From assembly GCA_018062515.1 (NCBI GenBank), contig JAGOSC010000047.1, positions 1 to 19,603 on the forward strand: 19,603 nt of DNA, in the 5' to 3' direction. The notes under the pieces are model-generated. The model had not been told where the DNA came from. It did not search any database and was given only the letters and a program-made list of their open reading frames with translations. Below, one piece after another: positions 1 through 7,845 of this stretch (positions are counted from its first letter, which is position 1; each line of letters opens with the position of its first letter). Source of the stretch: Candidatus Omnitrophota bacterium. GTDB taxonomy: Bacteria > Omnitrophota > Gorgyraeia > Zapsychrales > Zapsychraceae. A program made the translations under genes and the position numbers.

Positions 1-1020
1 GCCTGAAGGCATCGGATAGTCCTTAAAATCTTTACAACTAACCCATTTCTGGGATAATTTCAGCTTCGGATTACTTTTAAATTGACAACGGAAAACATGC
101 AAAGATACACGAAAATTCGTGTAATAATGTTTCAGCTGCATGAACGGTGTTTCCATTTCCGTTTCAACTCCCACCTCTTCTTTCAATTCTCTTTTTAAAG
201 CCTGAAGGGGTGTCTCCCCGGGCTCAATTTTACCGCCGGGGAATTCCCACAAATCTGCCAGAAGGCCTTTGGATGATCTCTTTTGGATATAATATTTACC
301 TAAACGCTCTGCAACTCCAACCGAGACCTGTAACTCCTCAATTACTTTCTTTTTTGGAGTAGGAATAATTTCTTGAATACCTCGTTCATTTGCCAAGCAA
401 GATTTTCTTAACGGACACACGTTACAAATCGGCTCTTTACTTTTACAAACCAAGGCGCCTAATTCCATCAAGGATTGATTAAAGGTTCGTAAATTTTTCT
501 TCGGCATGATTTCTAAAAGATATTCATTAATTACAGCATCATTCTTATTATCCGCTGCCCCTTCGATAGCAAGGAGCCGCATGATAACTCGTCGGACATT
601 GGCATAAATTATGGGCACTCTTTGGTCGTACGCAATACTGAGTACCGCACCCGTCGTATACGGACCGAATCCTGGTAAACTTCTTAACTGATCGTATGTA
701 TCAGGAATTTTTTCGTCAAATTTTTCACAGACCATTTTCGCGGCCTTATGCAGATTCTTTGCGCGCTGATAGTATCCTAATCCCTGCCACATTTTTAAAA
801 TCTTCTGTTCTGATGAGTCACCAACGGTTTTTACCGTCGGAAATTCTTGAATCCAGCGTTCATAATAAGGAATGACCGCATTCACCGTTGTCTGTTGCAG
901 CATCACTTCTGATATCCAAATTTTATATGGATCCGTTGTTATTCGCCAAGGTAAAGGACGGGAATTCTTTCGATACCAGGCGTTGAGTCGACTTGAAATG
1001 GAAGGGTCAGCTTTCTTCAT
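1..1020 (-). CDS. mutY: A/G-specific adenine glycosylase MutY with Nudix-type C-terminal domain (3' end beyond the window)
   Basis: Base-excision repair glycosylase that removes adenine mispaired with 8-oxoguanine. The 340 visible codons contain the HhH-glycosylase core: catalytic Glu38 in SEVMLQQT, the helix-hairpin-helix LPGFGPYT (115-122), and a complete 4Fe-4S cluster set Cys192-x6-Cys199-x2-Cys202-x5-Cys208. The C-terminal half (about 225-340) is MutT/Nudix-like and holds an unbroken Nudix box from Gly263 to Val285 (E269, R277, E278, E281, E282). The residue expected to be the catalytic Asp (before the usual G-N-V) is Tyr139 in IIYANVRRV. ATG at 1020 lies 2 bp after the cbiX stop, so it is probably the last gene of a tight operon. 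The frame is open at base 1; the visible end (YPMPSG) resembles the extreme C-terminus of the family, so little is missing. Confidence 0.95.
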   Translation of the reverse strand, partial: MKKADPSISSRLNAWYRKNSRPLPWRITTDPYKIWISEVMLQQTTVNAVIPYYERWIQEFPTVKTVGDSSEQKILKMWQGLGYYQRAKNLHKAAKMVCEKFDEKIPDTYDQLRSLPGFGPYTTGAVLSIAYDQRVPIIYANVRRVIMRLLAIEGAADNKNDAVINEYLLEIMPKKNLRTFNQSLMELGALVCKSKEPICNVCPLRKSCLANERGIQEIIPTPKKKVIEELQVSVGVAERLGKYYIQKRSSKGLLADLWEFPGGKIEPGETPLQALKRELKEEVGVETEMETPFMQLKHYYTNFRVSLHVFRCQFKSNPKLKLSQKWVSCKDFKDYPMPSG

Positions 1021-1022
1021 GA

Positions 1023-1385
1023 TTAAGTAGATTTTAACAAATCGGTGAACAGATTTAAAATGCCGGGGTGCTGCCCGACGGGCCGGCTGATTTTTATCGA
1101 AACATTCTTATGTTTTTGACGAGATTGTTGAATAATGTTCGGAATATCTTCATCGACATGTCGGCCAGAATTAAGGAAATTAAGTAAGACGATAATGATC
1201 GTTGCGCCTTTTTCAACACAGAGGTCTATGCCTTCAGGAATACTTGGAGTTTCGATCTCTAAAAAAGCATACTCAAGAATAGAAAAATCTGTCTTCCCTT
1301 TTAATTGATTTACTAATTCGATGACTTCTTCTTTGGTTTTCGAAGAGCGACTTCCATGAGAGATGACTAGCGCGGCTTTTTTCAT
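1023..1385 (-). CDS. cbiX: Small CbiX/SirB-type sirohydrochlorin chelatase-like protein
   Basis: A 120-aa protein of the short CbiX family, which inserts cobalt or iron into sirohydrochlorin (cobalamin or siroheme synthesis) and works as a symmetric homodimer. The family signature VISHGSR (metal-binding His10) is present. So is a variant of the second signature, LLNFLNSGRHVDEDIP, with His76; most relatives have P-x-FL-x-x-G-x-H here. The length fits the short, single-domain form. Its ATG overlaps the stop of the upstream NAD kinase gene by 4 bp (ATGA type), which implies translational coupling, and no separate ribosome binding site is visible. No other tetrapyrrole gene is in the window, so the metal and pathway are not decided. 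A chelatase-like fold with another role remains possible. Confidence 0.85.
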   Translation of the reverse strand: MKKAALVISHGSRSSKTKEEVIELVNQLKGKTDFSILEYAFLEIETPSIPEGIDLCVEKGATIIIVLLNFLNSGRHVDEDIPNIIQQSRQKHKNVSIKISRPVGQHPGILNLFTDLLKST

Positions 1386-2245
1386 AAAAGAATTGTCTGT
1401 ACAGGAAATTTGGATAATGAAACATGTAATTCTTGGCCATAGGAAAATGGAAAAACTTTATTAGCCCCGTCGATGTAAATATTTCCTTGAGGCATGAGGG
1501 ATGCAATTTTAATAGACTGTGCACGATTTAAAACCCCACCTTTCAGTTGATATGGTTTGTTTAAACCGGCATACAATTCACGCGGTAAATACTGTATATC
1601 TGTCGAATATGGATTCAGCAATTTTCCGCCAGCCGAATGAATAGCGCCTGAACTGCCCATCGCCGTTGATATCCAGACCCCCGAGCTACGCTGCTCTTCC
1701 TGCTTTTTATCAATCTTTATAATGTAACGGCTTAAAACCGCCGGATTTGAATGCGCAATTAATATATCATTCATCACATTCACTTTCTCCTTACCGTTAT
1801 CTAGACTAAGAAATAATCTTTGAAGATTTTTTTGAATATATTTTCCGGTTTTCATTTTTTGAATGACTTGATCAAAATTATTTATATTAGCGACGCAGAA
1901 ACGTCCAACGCTGAAAGATAATGAAGAATTTACACCCAGAATGAGCTGATGTTGTGTCGATGCCGCCGCGCGCAGAAATGTTCCATCTCCCCCGACGGTG
2001 ATAATTGTATCGAACTCATCAAAAGGAACCCGTCCTCCTCGGAAATAAAATTTGGCTGATACACTATATTTCTTGAGTACCAGTTTAATATAATTCAACG
2101 TATTGGTATGTTCTTCATCGGCTTTTATGAGGCGAATCCACTGTGACTTTAACAGCCCGCTTTTTGGCCTTAAGGCGACTTTAACATTTTTCTCTTTATA
2201 AAGAGAAAAGACTGTCTTTTTATAGAGGACTAAAACTTTTTTCAT
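1382..2245 (-). CDS. nadK: NAD kinase-like protein with divergent nucleotide loop
   Basis: Member of the NAD/diacylglycerol kinase-like fold, which phosphorylates NAD(H) to NADP(H) in the cytoplasm. The diagnostic GGDGT motif is at residues 85-89 (catalytic Asp87) in ITVGGDGTFLRAA. The NMND pair (N159, D160) and the glycine-rich region near SAGG (204-207) also match. The loop normally reading STPTGSTAY is STAMGSSGAIHS here (about 193-204), closer to the eukaryotic NADH-kinase type than to textbook bacterial NadK. Length (287 aa) is typical. It lies 2 bp after the HAD gene and overlaps cbiX by 4 bp. No clear Shine-Dalgarno precedes its ATG, so translation probably depends on the upstream gene. 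The fold is certain; the NAD versus NADH or other substrate is not. Confidence 0.85.
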   Translation of the reverse strand: MKKVLVLYKKTVFSLYKEKNVKVALRPKSGLLKSQWIRLIKADEEHTNTLNYIKLVLKKYSVSAKFYFRGGRVPFDEFDTIITVGGDGTFLRAAASTQHQLILGVNSSLSFSVGRFCVANINNFDQVIQKMKTGKYIQKNLQRLFLSLDNGKEKVNVMNDILIAHSNPAVLSRYIIKIDKKQEEQRSSGVWISTAMGSSGAIHSAGGKLLNPYSTDIQYLPRELYAGLNKPYQLKGGVLNRAQSIKIASLMPQGNIYIDGANKVFPFSYGQELHVSLSKFPVQTILL

Positions 2246-2247
2246 AT

Positions 2248-2913
2248 TTATAATGAATCGAATATTATGTTGTCATTTAAGTCTTTAATCGAATCAAAAA
2301 TCGCATCCGCTTGACTTAAATATTCTCTGGGAAGCGATGTTTCTAAGGCAAAACATTTAAGGCCGGCTGCTTTAGCGGATTGTATTCCGTAGGGGGCATT
2401 CTCAATCACAACGGCCTCTTGTTTCTTTATCCCTAAATATTCTACAGCCTTATTAAAGGGTTCAGGATGCGGTTTTCCGAATTTTATATCATTTCCCGTG
2501 ACGATAACGCTGAATAAATCATATAAACTTTTTGGAAGAATTCGCTCCATTTCCCGTCGGGCCGTCCCCGTGACTAAGGCTAATTTCAAATCATTCTTAT
2601 GTAATTTCTTCAACAATGTTCTCGCCCCGGAAATAAACCGCTGTTTTACGTTCAACTTAAAATAGTCTTCTTTTGCAGATAATATTTTCATTCCTTCTTC
2701 TTTCTTATAAGGAATTTTGTATTTTTGATATATTTCCCGTAAGGCCTCTTCACCGGGCTGGCCCTCTCGACTATATATATCATGATACGTCACATGAATA
2801 TTATTTAAACGCAAAACTTTCTGCCAAGCCCGATAATGATCAGGCATTGTATTCGTGATGACGCCGTCCATGTCAAAAATAACGGCTTTTACACGACAAA
2901 TATCTTTATCCAT
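2248..2913 (-). CDS. HAD-superfamily phosphatase / beta-phosphoglucomutase-like hydrolase
   Basis: Haloacid dehalogenase-type phosphohydrolase with an alpha-helical cap (subfamily I). Motif I is DMDGV near the N-terminus (nucleophile Asp14, acid Asp16). Motif II is the Thr of ALVTGTA. Motif III is the Lys of KFGKPHPEPF, and motif IV is VVIENAPYGIQSAKAAG, a form common in beta-phosphoglucomutase-like members. The substrate cannot be read from sequence. I chose the ATG at 2913 (221 aa, starting MDKDICRV) because motif I then falls at its usual distance from the N-terminus. An upstream in-frame TTG at 2985 would add 24 residues with no family counterpart. A GGAG sits very close to this ATG. It leads a compact set HAD-nadK-cbiX-mutY with 2-bp gaps. 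Confidence 0.82.
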   Translation of the reverse strand: MDKDICRVKAVIFDMDGVITNTMPDHYRAWQKVLRLNNIHVTYHDIYSREGQPGEEALREIYQKYKIPYKKEEGMKILSAKEDYFKLNVKQRFISGARTLLKKLHKNDLKLALVTGTARREMERILPKSLYDLFSVIVTGNDIKFGKPHPEPFNKAVEYLGIKKQEAVVIENAPYGIQSAKAAGLKCFALETSLPREYLSQADAIFDSIKDLNDNIIFDSL

Positions 2914-2998
2914 ACTCCAATGATCTTTCTGTTGATTGAAAAGCGTGAAATGCTTCAATATTTTCTGATTATAATGGAGGGGCAATGCTTTCTTATAG

Positions 2999-3418
2999 CT
3001 ATTTCTTCTTTTGTCTCATCTTTTTACGTAAATCCGCGGAAGCCTTTTTCTTTTTTTCTAAGATTTCTTTCCTCTTTTTCGCTGCTTCCTTTTTTTTACG
3101 CAAAAGTTCTTTTTTCTCCCGTAATTCTTTATCCTTTGCTTTCTCTTCTGCAGCAAACTTTTTTTCTATACTTAATCTTTCCTGACGTTTAGTTTTATTA
3201 TACGCCTCTTTTTCTTTCCTTCTTTGATTTTGTTCTTGCTGTATCTGAGCCAAAAACTCCTGTTGACGCTCCGGAGAGGCTTCACCCCAATTTCTGCCCG
3301 TTTGTTTTTCATAAAGATATTTAATGTCTATAGGAACATCGCTGGCAGCAAATAAAACTTTCGCATCAATTAGAGACACGCAAATAATAACGCTAAGAAA
3401 AATTTTGGATAAGTTCAT
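2999..3418 (-). CDS. Small secreted Lys/Glu-rich coiled-coil protein, unknown function
   Basis: A 139-aa protein I do not recognise. Residues 1-24 form a Sec signal peptide (Lys5, hydrophobic core, likely cleavage near LFA-A). Then comes a short conserved-looking segment, YEKQTGRNWGEASPERQQEF (about 36-55). From about residue 65 to the end it is almost wholly Lys/Glu/Arg/Ala and ends KKMRQKKK, probably a single charged helix or disordered basic tail. It would be exported, so the basic tail might bind peptidoglycan, membrane or another acidic partner; that is inference. The ATG is preceded by AAAAAGG at about 8 nt. A -10-like TATACT (3438-3443) lies upstream with no good -35. It follows the Deg-like protease gene by about 100 bp. 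Confidence 0.75.
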   Translation of the reverse strand: MNLSKIFLSVIICVSLIDAKVLFAASDVPIDIKYLYEKQTGRNWGEASPERQQEFLAQIQQEQNQRRKEKEAYNKTKRQERLSIEKKFAAEEKAKDKELREKKELLRKKKEAAKKRKEILEKKKKASADLRKKMRQKKK

Positions 3419-3521
3419 TATGTATACCTTTTTTACTAGTATAACATATTCGGAAATTAGATAGAATTCAATGTAGAATTAATATATAAGCTATTGAATT
3501 ATATACACTTACAGAATTAAT

Positions 3522-5009
3522 TTATTCCGGCTTTAACCACTCAGAAACGTCATTGGAATATTGAGCCGGAATATTGTTTCTCTTAATAATTTCCTGATCA
3601 ATCGAATCCACATCCGTATTACTTAATATATATTTTGTTCCGGAATTTGTTTCGATGACGGTGAACGGTTTGGCCGTTTTTACTTTATTAAGTAACTGAA
3701 CAAATTCCTTAAATGATTTAAAATCTTCCCCGTTCACTTTCGAAATCACTTCATTTCCTTGACCATGATATCCAGCATTAATATCGTCTGATAAGACATT
3801 TAGTAAGACAACAATTTCGCGATCAAATTTTAAATTAAGCCGGCCGTTTCCCAATAAATAATAATTCAAATTAATCGGCGCTTGTTCCCACCAACGTTTT
3901 CCCCAAGACATCAAAAGATCCGTGCTGAGAATAGTAAAAACAAAACCGCCATGAATATAATAAGTTGGTATTTGAATTTCATTCTGAAAAGGAATCAAAT
4001 CCATAAAAGATGTGAGAGCGAAAGTAACGTTTTCTATTTTGGCATTACGCATAATCTTAAATTTTATTGATTGACCAAATTGTTTTTTTGAAATCAAATA
4101 GGGAAACGTTAAGCGCTCATTACCGCGAAAATCAAATGTCCCGTCTTCTCCAATAGGAACATCATCAATTTCAAGAAGAATATCATCCTCACGTAAATGG
4201 TCAAACGCCGAGGAATAAGGCAATAGCTTGGTCACCAGGACACCTCCCTCCGCGTGATCTATGCCATAAAAACGGCGTAAATGTACATTTTCAGTATTCA
4301 CATAATTCATCCCAATGATGGGAAATCCATCATATTGCCCGTCGTTTAAATCTTCAAAAAAATGATCAATGATGGGCACAGGAATCATGTAACCAATATT
4401 CTGACCGGCATTAAGAACCTGCATAGCAATTCCAACCAATTCTCCGTCTTTTATAACCGGCCCGCCGCTATTGCCGGGATTAATCGCCGCATCAATTTGT
4501 ACAGCCAACAATTGTCTTGAACTTTCTGAGTATGGAGAAATTTCTATACGAGAAACCACTCCTTCAGTAATAGATAATTTCTCGCCGCCTTGAGGAAAAC
4601 CTAACACAGTCACAGTATCCTGTAACTGCGGTAAATCTCCGAACTTTAAGGGACGTGTATCTTTAAAAAAGTTAGGGTCCACCACTTCGAGTAAAGCTAG
4701 ATCACAGTCATACCCAATAGCGACCACCCGCGCTGTAAACTTTTTCGAATCAGCATGTTTTTTGACTTGAATGAATGTGTGATCGGCAACGACATGCGCA
4801 TTGGTTAAAATGCGATTTCCGGATATGATGGCCCCTGACCCGCTGCTCGAAGAAATGCCTTCGGACTGCCAAGGCCGGTAAAAATCAATATGATTAGAGG
4901 TAACGAAGATTTTAACAACAGATTCGGTAGGCTGGACGGCATTCGCAGCCGGGCTATATAAAAAGACCACATTAGCAAAAAATAGCCCGACTAAGAATTT
5001 TTTAAACAT
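3522..5009 (-). CDS. Periplasmic HtrA/Deg-type serine protease, plant Deg9/Deg2-like architecture
   Basis: A 495-aa exported trypsin-fold protease. The signal peptide ends near ANA-V (residue 24). The catalytic triad is intact: His72 in LTNAHVV, Asp103 in DCDLALLEV, Ser181 in GNSGGPV. A first PDZ domain follows (about 235-330), with GGVLVTKLLP and the DDILLEIDDVPI strand. After it comes DGTFDFRGNERLTFPYLISKK, which matches my memory of the segment typical of plant Deg2/Deg9/Deg10 rather than of E. coli DegP/DegQ. A divergent second PDZ-like part (about 370-480) contains DINAGYHGQGNEVISKVNGEDF, again in the Deg9 style. The expected role is degradation or quality control of envelope proteins. 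It starts 27 bp after the coiled-coil gene and is probably co-transcribed with it, so that protein may be its partner or substrate. Confidence 0.93.
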   Translation of the reverse strand: MFKKFLVGLFFANVVFLYSPAANAVQPTESVVKIFVTSNHIDFYRPWQSEGISSSSGSGAIISGNRILTNAHVVADHTFIQVKKHADSKKFTARVVAIGYDCDLALLEVVDPNFFKDTRPLKFGDLPQLQDTVTVLGFPQGGEKLSITEGVVSRIEISPYSESSRQLLAVQIDAAINPGNSGGPVIKDGELVGIAMQVLNAGQNIGYMIPVPIIDHFFEDLNDGQYDGFPIIGMNYVNTENVHLRRFYGIDHAEGGVLVTKLLPYSSAFDHLREDDILLEIDDVPIGEDGTFDFRGNERLTFPYLISKKQFGQSIKFKIMRNAKIENVTFALTSFMDLIPFQNEIQIPTYYIHGGFVFTILSTDLLMSWGKRWWEQAPINLNYYLLGNGRLNLKFDREIVVLLNVLSDDINAGYHGQGNEVISKVNGEDFKSFKEFVQLLNKVKTAKPFTVIETNSGTKYILSNTDVDSIDQEIIKRNNIPAQYSNDVSEWLKPE

Positions 5010-5036
5010 GAAGTTCTATGGAATAAGTTTTAATGA

Positions 5037-7751
5037 TCACTCATTTGTAACGACATTTTCAACATCGGAATCTTCGCCGCTTTCCGATACATCCGGATGG
5101 TTTACGTCCATAGTATCAATTTCACCCTTAAGAAAAGAATTGATGTCATTAATTTTAGTTTGTAAACTCTGTATCTCATCATTAACGGCCGGGATTTTTT
5201 GTTCTTCGGCAGATAAACTTTGAAGTTCAGCTAAGCGTTGATAAATCTCCGCTAGCTGATCTTTGAGAACAACCAAGTTGTGATGTGTTTTGTTGATCAC
5301 TTCAGATTTCTGATAAACTTCTACGTTCACATTGTCCAACTGATCTTGCAAATCACCCATCATTTTTTCTTTTTCTTGTACATCTACGTGCGTATCTTTT
5401 AACTTGAGCTTATATATTTCAAGCATTCCTTCAAGTTCTTTCATTTCCATGGTCTTCTTTTGAACCATTTCACGCAAATTGTCATTTCTCTCGCTGCGCT
5501 TTTCTTTCTCTTGCTGTAAAAGCTGTTTGAGAAGTTCAATATGATCTATTTTTTCTTTGGAAAGACGATCACGCGCAAGAACTTTTTCATCCAATCTAGC
5601 CAGTTCTTGAGTCAAATCATCGATTTGCTGTTTTTGATAGACGATGTCTTTATTTGCTTCGTCTAAATTTTCTCTATATAAAGCGATCGTATTCGTGATC
5701 TCTTTTAATTCATCATCTTTTTTCGTGATGACAGATAATAATTCTTGTTCACGATCAGAACTTATATTCGCGGCATCACCTTGCTTATCATCCGCGTTAT
5801 CTGCTTGGTCTTTTTCGTCACTAGCTTCCAGCTTGGCAATACGCTCATCTTTTTCGGCCAGTTGACCCTTATATTCAGCTAATATGCCATTAATGGTTGT
5901 AATTTCTTTATTCTTACTGGCTAATTCTTTATCCAATTTATCGTTCTTTTCAGCCTTAGAAAATTGCTGAGCATATTTTGAGTCTTTTTGAATCTGGGAT
6001 AACTTTTCATTGAATTCTTTTTCTCTATCCTCTAAGTTCTTAACATACTTTTCTTCATTGTTAAGTAATTGTTTTTGTAGTTTTTGCAATTTCTCATCTT
6101 TTTCTTTGATAACATTTTGAGCTTCCTCTAGACGAGATTCAACATCCTTCACTTTTTCATTCAGGGCTTTTATTGACTTATCTCTTTCAACAATTTGTTT
6201 ATCTTTTAAAACCAAATCTTTTGACTGTTTATCTATGATTTGGTCTTTTTTAGCTAAAGTTTTCTTTATATATTCCTGCTTAAGTTCGTTCTGTTTCAAC
6301 TTAGCGACTTGTTCACGCAATGTCTGTACTTCATCTTGATATTTTTGTGCTCGGGACAGAGAATCTTTCAGATTATCAACTTCATTCTTAAATTTAACCA
6401 TATCTTCGGATTCTTTTTTTAACTTCTTGATCTGTTCTTGATATTCCGCAATTTCCTTATCTCTACTTTCCGGCTTGTCGGAAAATCTGCCTCTTTTCTT
6501 CGCACTTAAGTCTTTAACTTTTTCATTTAATTCTTTAATTTGATTGTCATTCTCCGCCAATTTAGCCTTCATTTGAGCCATCTTATTTCGCATCGTCTGA
6601 TAGTTCACTTGAAATCTTTGAAGAAGTAAATTCTTGGATTCAACTTCAACCATCTCATCGCGTAAGTCATTTAAATCATTTTTCTTGTCTTCTTCCTTCG
6701 ACTTTGTTTCTTCCAATTCCAATGAAAGAGCAATTAATTCTTTAGACATCTTATCAATCTTTTCATCTCGATTTTCTAAGGCTAAAAGCATGTCATCTAA
6801 TTTTGTTTTAGTTTCTCCTAACAATCCCGCCACAGCTCCCGTATCTGTCTCATCGACAGGCTTCGCTTCAACCTCAACAACCGCAGGAGGCTCAATTGCA
6901 ACAACTTCGGGTTGAACATCTGCTGCTGGCTCGGGCTCTACTTCGGCTACCGGTGGTGTCATAACAATTGGTTCATTTTCTACAGCGGGCTCAATCTCAA
7001 CTGGAGGAGTCACACTAGCAACTTCAGGTTGAACATCTGAGCTTGGTAAGGCTTCTACATTAATCACAGGTGGAGCAGACTCTCCTGATTGTTCAGAAGC
7101 TTGTTGTTGACTAAAATCAGAAAGTGAAAGAATAGCAACTTCACCTTGAATATATCCATTTTTAGCATTGATTTCACGTAAACGATTGTACTGTTTTTCA
7201 AAAAGTTCAATTTCGCCCTGCAATCTCTTATTTTCCAATTTTAAAGAAGCGTGAATGACCTTTAGTGGGTCTTCTCCTTTGGCATAACGTTCTTTTATAT
7301 CTGCTTCTTCCTGATCCAGCACAGATTTTTGTTCCACATCAATAGCGCTCATTTCTTTTTCAAAAAAAGAACGTTCAAAACCCTTCTGCATCAATTCTTC
7401 ACCCAGGGCGTTTCGTTTATATTTGTAATAACCGCTTTTTTCTTTTAATTGGCCTGTATAATCCAGAAGGTCTTCTAATAAGATTAAATCCATTTTTTGT
7501 GAGGCTGTCACGTTTCTTTCGTGTGACAGAGATTTGAGCGCTTCATGTAGTCTTGTGTCAGCTGGATTCAGAAGAAACGCGCGACTAAAATCATTAATCG
7601 CATCGTTGGAGTTGCCTTCTTCCATCATTTTCTGACCATGCTCATAAAATGAATCAGCGATTTTATCAGCGGTTTCGGCATAGGAAAATCTAGAGGAAAT
7701 AAAAATTAATCCAAGTAGAACAAATTGCGTAAGTTTAGCAGCGTTTTTCAT
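5037..7751 (-). CDS. Large secreted protein with TPR-like N-terminus and long coiled coil
   Basis: A 904-aa protein with no recognisable enzymatic motif. The signal peptide MKNAAKLTQF... is cleaved near SYA-E (residue 25). Residues 32-75 look like one or two TPR helices (EHGQKMMEEGNSNDAINDFSRAFLLNP). Helical segments follow to about 200. A Pro/Glu/Val-rich linker (about 225-300) contains a duplicated unit of about 39 residues, each beginning DVQPEV. From about 310 to 875 the sequence is an almost continuous Lys/Glu/Leu/Gln-rich heptad coiled coil. No membrane anchor or C-terminal sorting signal is obvious. It may be a structural envelope or periplasmic filament protein; that is inference. It has its own sigma70-like promoter with an adjacent palindrome and leads into the Deg9-like protease gene. 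Confidence 0.9.
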   Translation of the reverse strand: MKNAAKLTQFVLLGLIFISSRFSYAETADKIADSFYEHGQKMMEEGNSNDAINDFSRAFLLNPADTRLHEALKSLSHERNVTASQKMDLILLEDLLDYTGQLKEKSGYYKYKRNALGEELMQKGFERSFFEKEMSAIDVEQKSVLDQEEADIKERYAKGEDPLKVIHASLKLENKRLQGEIELFEKQYNRLREINAKNGYIQGEVAILSLSDFSQQQASEQSGESAPPVINVEALPSSDVQPEVASVTPPVEIEPAVENEPIVMTPPVAEVEPEPAADVQPEVVAIEPPAVVEVEAKPVDETDTGAVAGLLGETKTKLDDMLLALENRDEKIDKMSKELIALSLELEETKSKEEDKKNDLNDLRDEMVEVESKNLLLQRFQVNYQTMRNKMAQMKAKLAENDNQIKELNEKVKDLSAKKRGRFSDKPESRDKEIAEYQEQIKKLKKESEDMVKFKNEVDNLKDSLSRAQKYQDEVQTLREQVAKLKQNELKQEYIKKTLAKKDQIIDKQSKDLVLKDKQIVERDKSIKALNEKVKDVESRLEEAQNVIKEKDEKLQKLQKQLLNNEEKYVKNLEDREKEFNEKLSQIQKDSKYAQQFSKAEKNDKLDKELASKNKEITTINGILAEYKGQLAEKDERIAKLEASDEKDQADNADDKQGDAANISSDREQELLSVITKKDDELKEITNTIALYRENLDEANKDIVYQKQQIDDLTQELARLDEKVLARDRLSKEKIDHIELLKQLLQQEKEKRSERNDNLREMVQKKTMEMKELEGMLEIYKLKLKDTHVDVQEKEKMMGDLQDQLDNVNVEVYQKSEVINKTHHNLVVLKDQLAEIYQRLAELQSLSAEEQKIPAVNDEIQSLQTKINDINSFLKGEIDTMDVNHPDVSESGEDSDVENVVTNE
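6903..7039 (-). repeat. Duplicated unit in the Pro/Glu/Val linker of the coiled-coil gene
   Basis: Two near-identical 20-base copies (6903-6922 and 7020-7039, 19 of 20 bases the same) lie 117 bp apart, i.e. exactly 39 codons, so the duplication is in frame. They encode DVQPEVA/DVQPEVV at about residues 239 and 278 of the 904-aa protein. The rest of the unit is alike only in composition (PPVE, EPA, VEPEP). This indicates expansion of a flexible periplasmic spacer by internal duplication. Confidence 0.8.
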
Positions 7752-7803
7752 CAGTCTTAAATCCTTTATTTAAAAATCAGTTGTTTACCTACAAATGAGA
7801 ATA

Positions 7804-7832
7804 AGTATACCACCATACCGGCGATTCTACAA
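7804..7832 (-). promoter_or_regulatory. Sigma70-like promoter of the coiled-coil/Deg9 genes
   Basis: Read on the minus strand: TTGTAG (7832-7827), a 17-bp spacer, then TATACT (7809-7804). The -10 matches the consensus at 5 of 6 positions and the -35 at 3 of 6. A start near 7797 would leave a leader of about 45 nt before the ATG at 7751. The spacing and location make this a good candidate. Confidence 0.65.
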
Positions 7833-7845
7833 GGGCAGAAAACTT

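Noticed and set aside
147..362. Plus-strand open frame within mutY
   Set aside because: It lies antisense to the intact Nudix domain coding sequence and has no recognisable content.
2914..2985. N-terminal extension of the HAD phosphatase to a TTG
   Set aside because: The 24 extra residues precede motif I without family precedent and lack a ribosome binding site; ATG 2913 gives the normal HAD length.
2836..3192. Plus-strand open frames rich in Phe/Ser/Leu that look like membrane segments
   Set aside because: They mirror the Lys-rich tail and the HAD gene on the minus strand; their hydrophobicity is a by-product of AAA/AAG codons read in reverse.
6634..6915. Ser-rich plus-strand open frame (and others at 5644-5865 and 5008-5223) opposite the coiled-coil gene
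   Set aside because: They are antisense shadows: Lys/Glu/Asp codons of the coiled coil read as Ser/Phe/Leu on the other strand. No ribosome binding site, motif or domain was seen.
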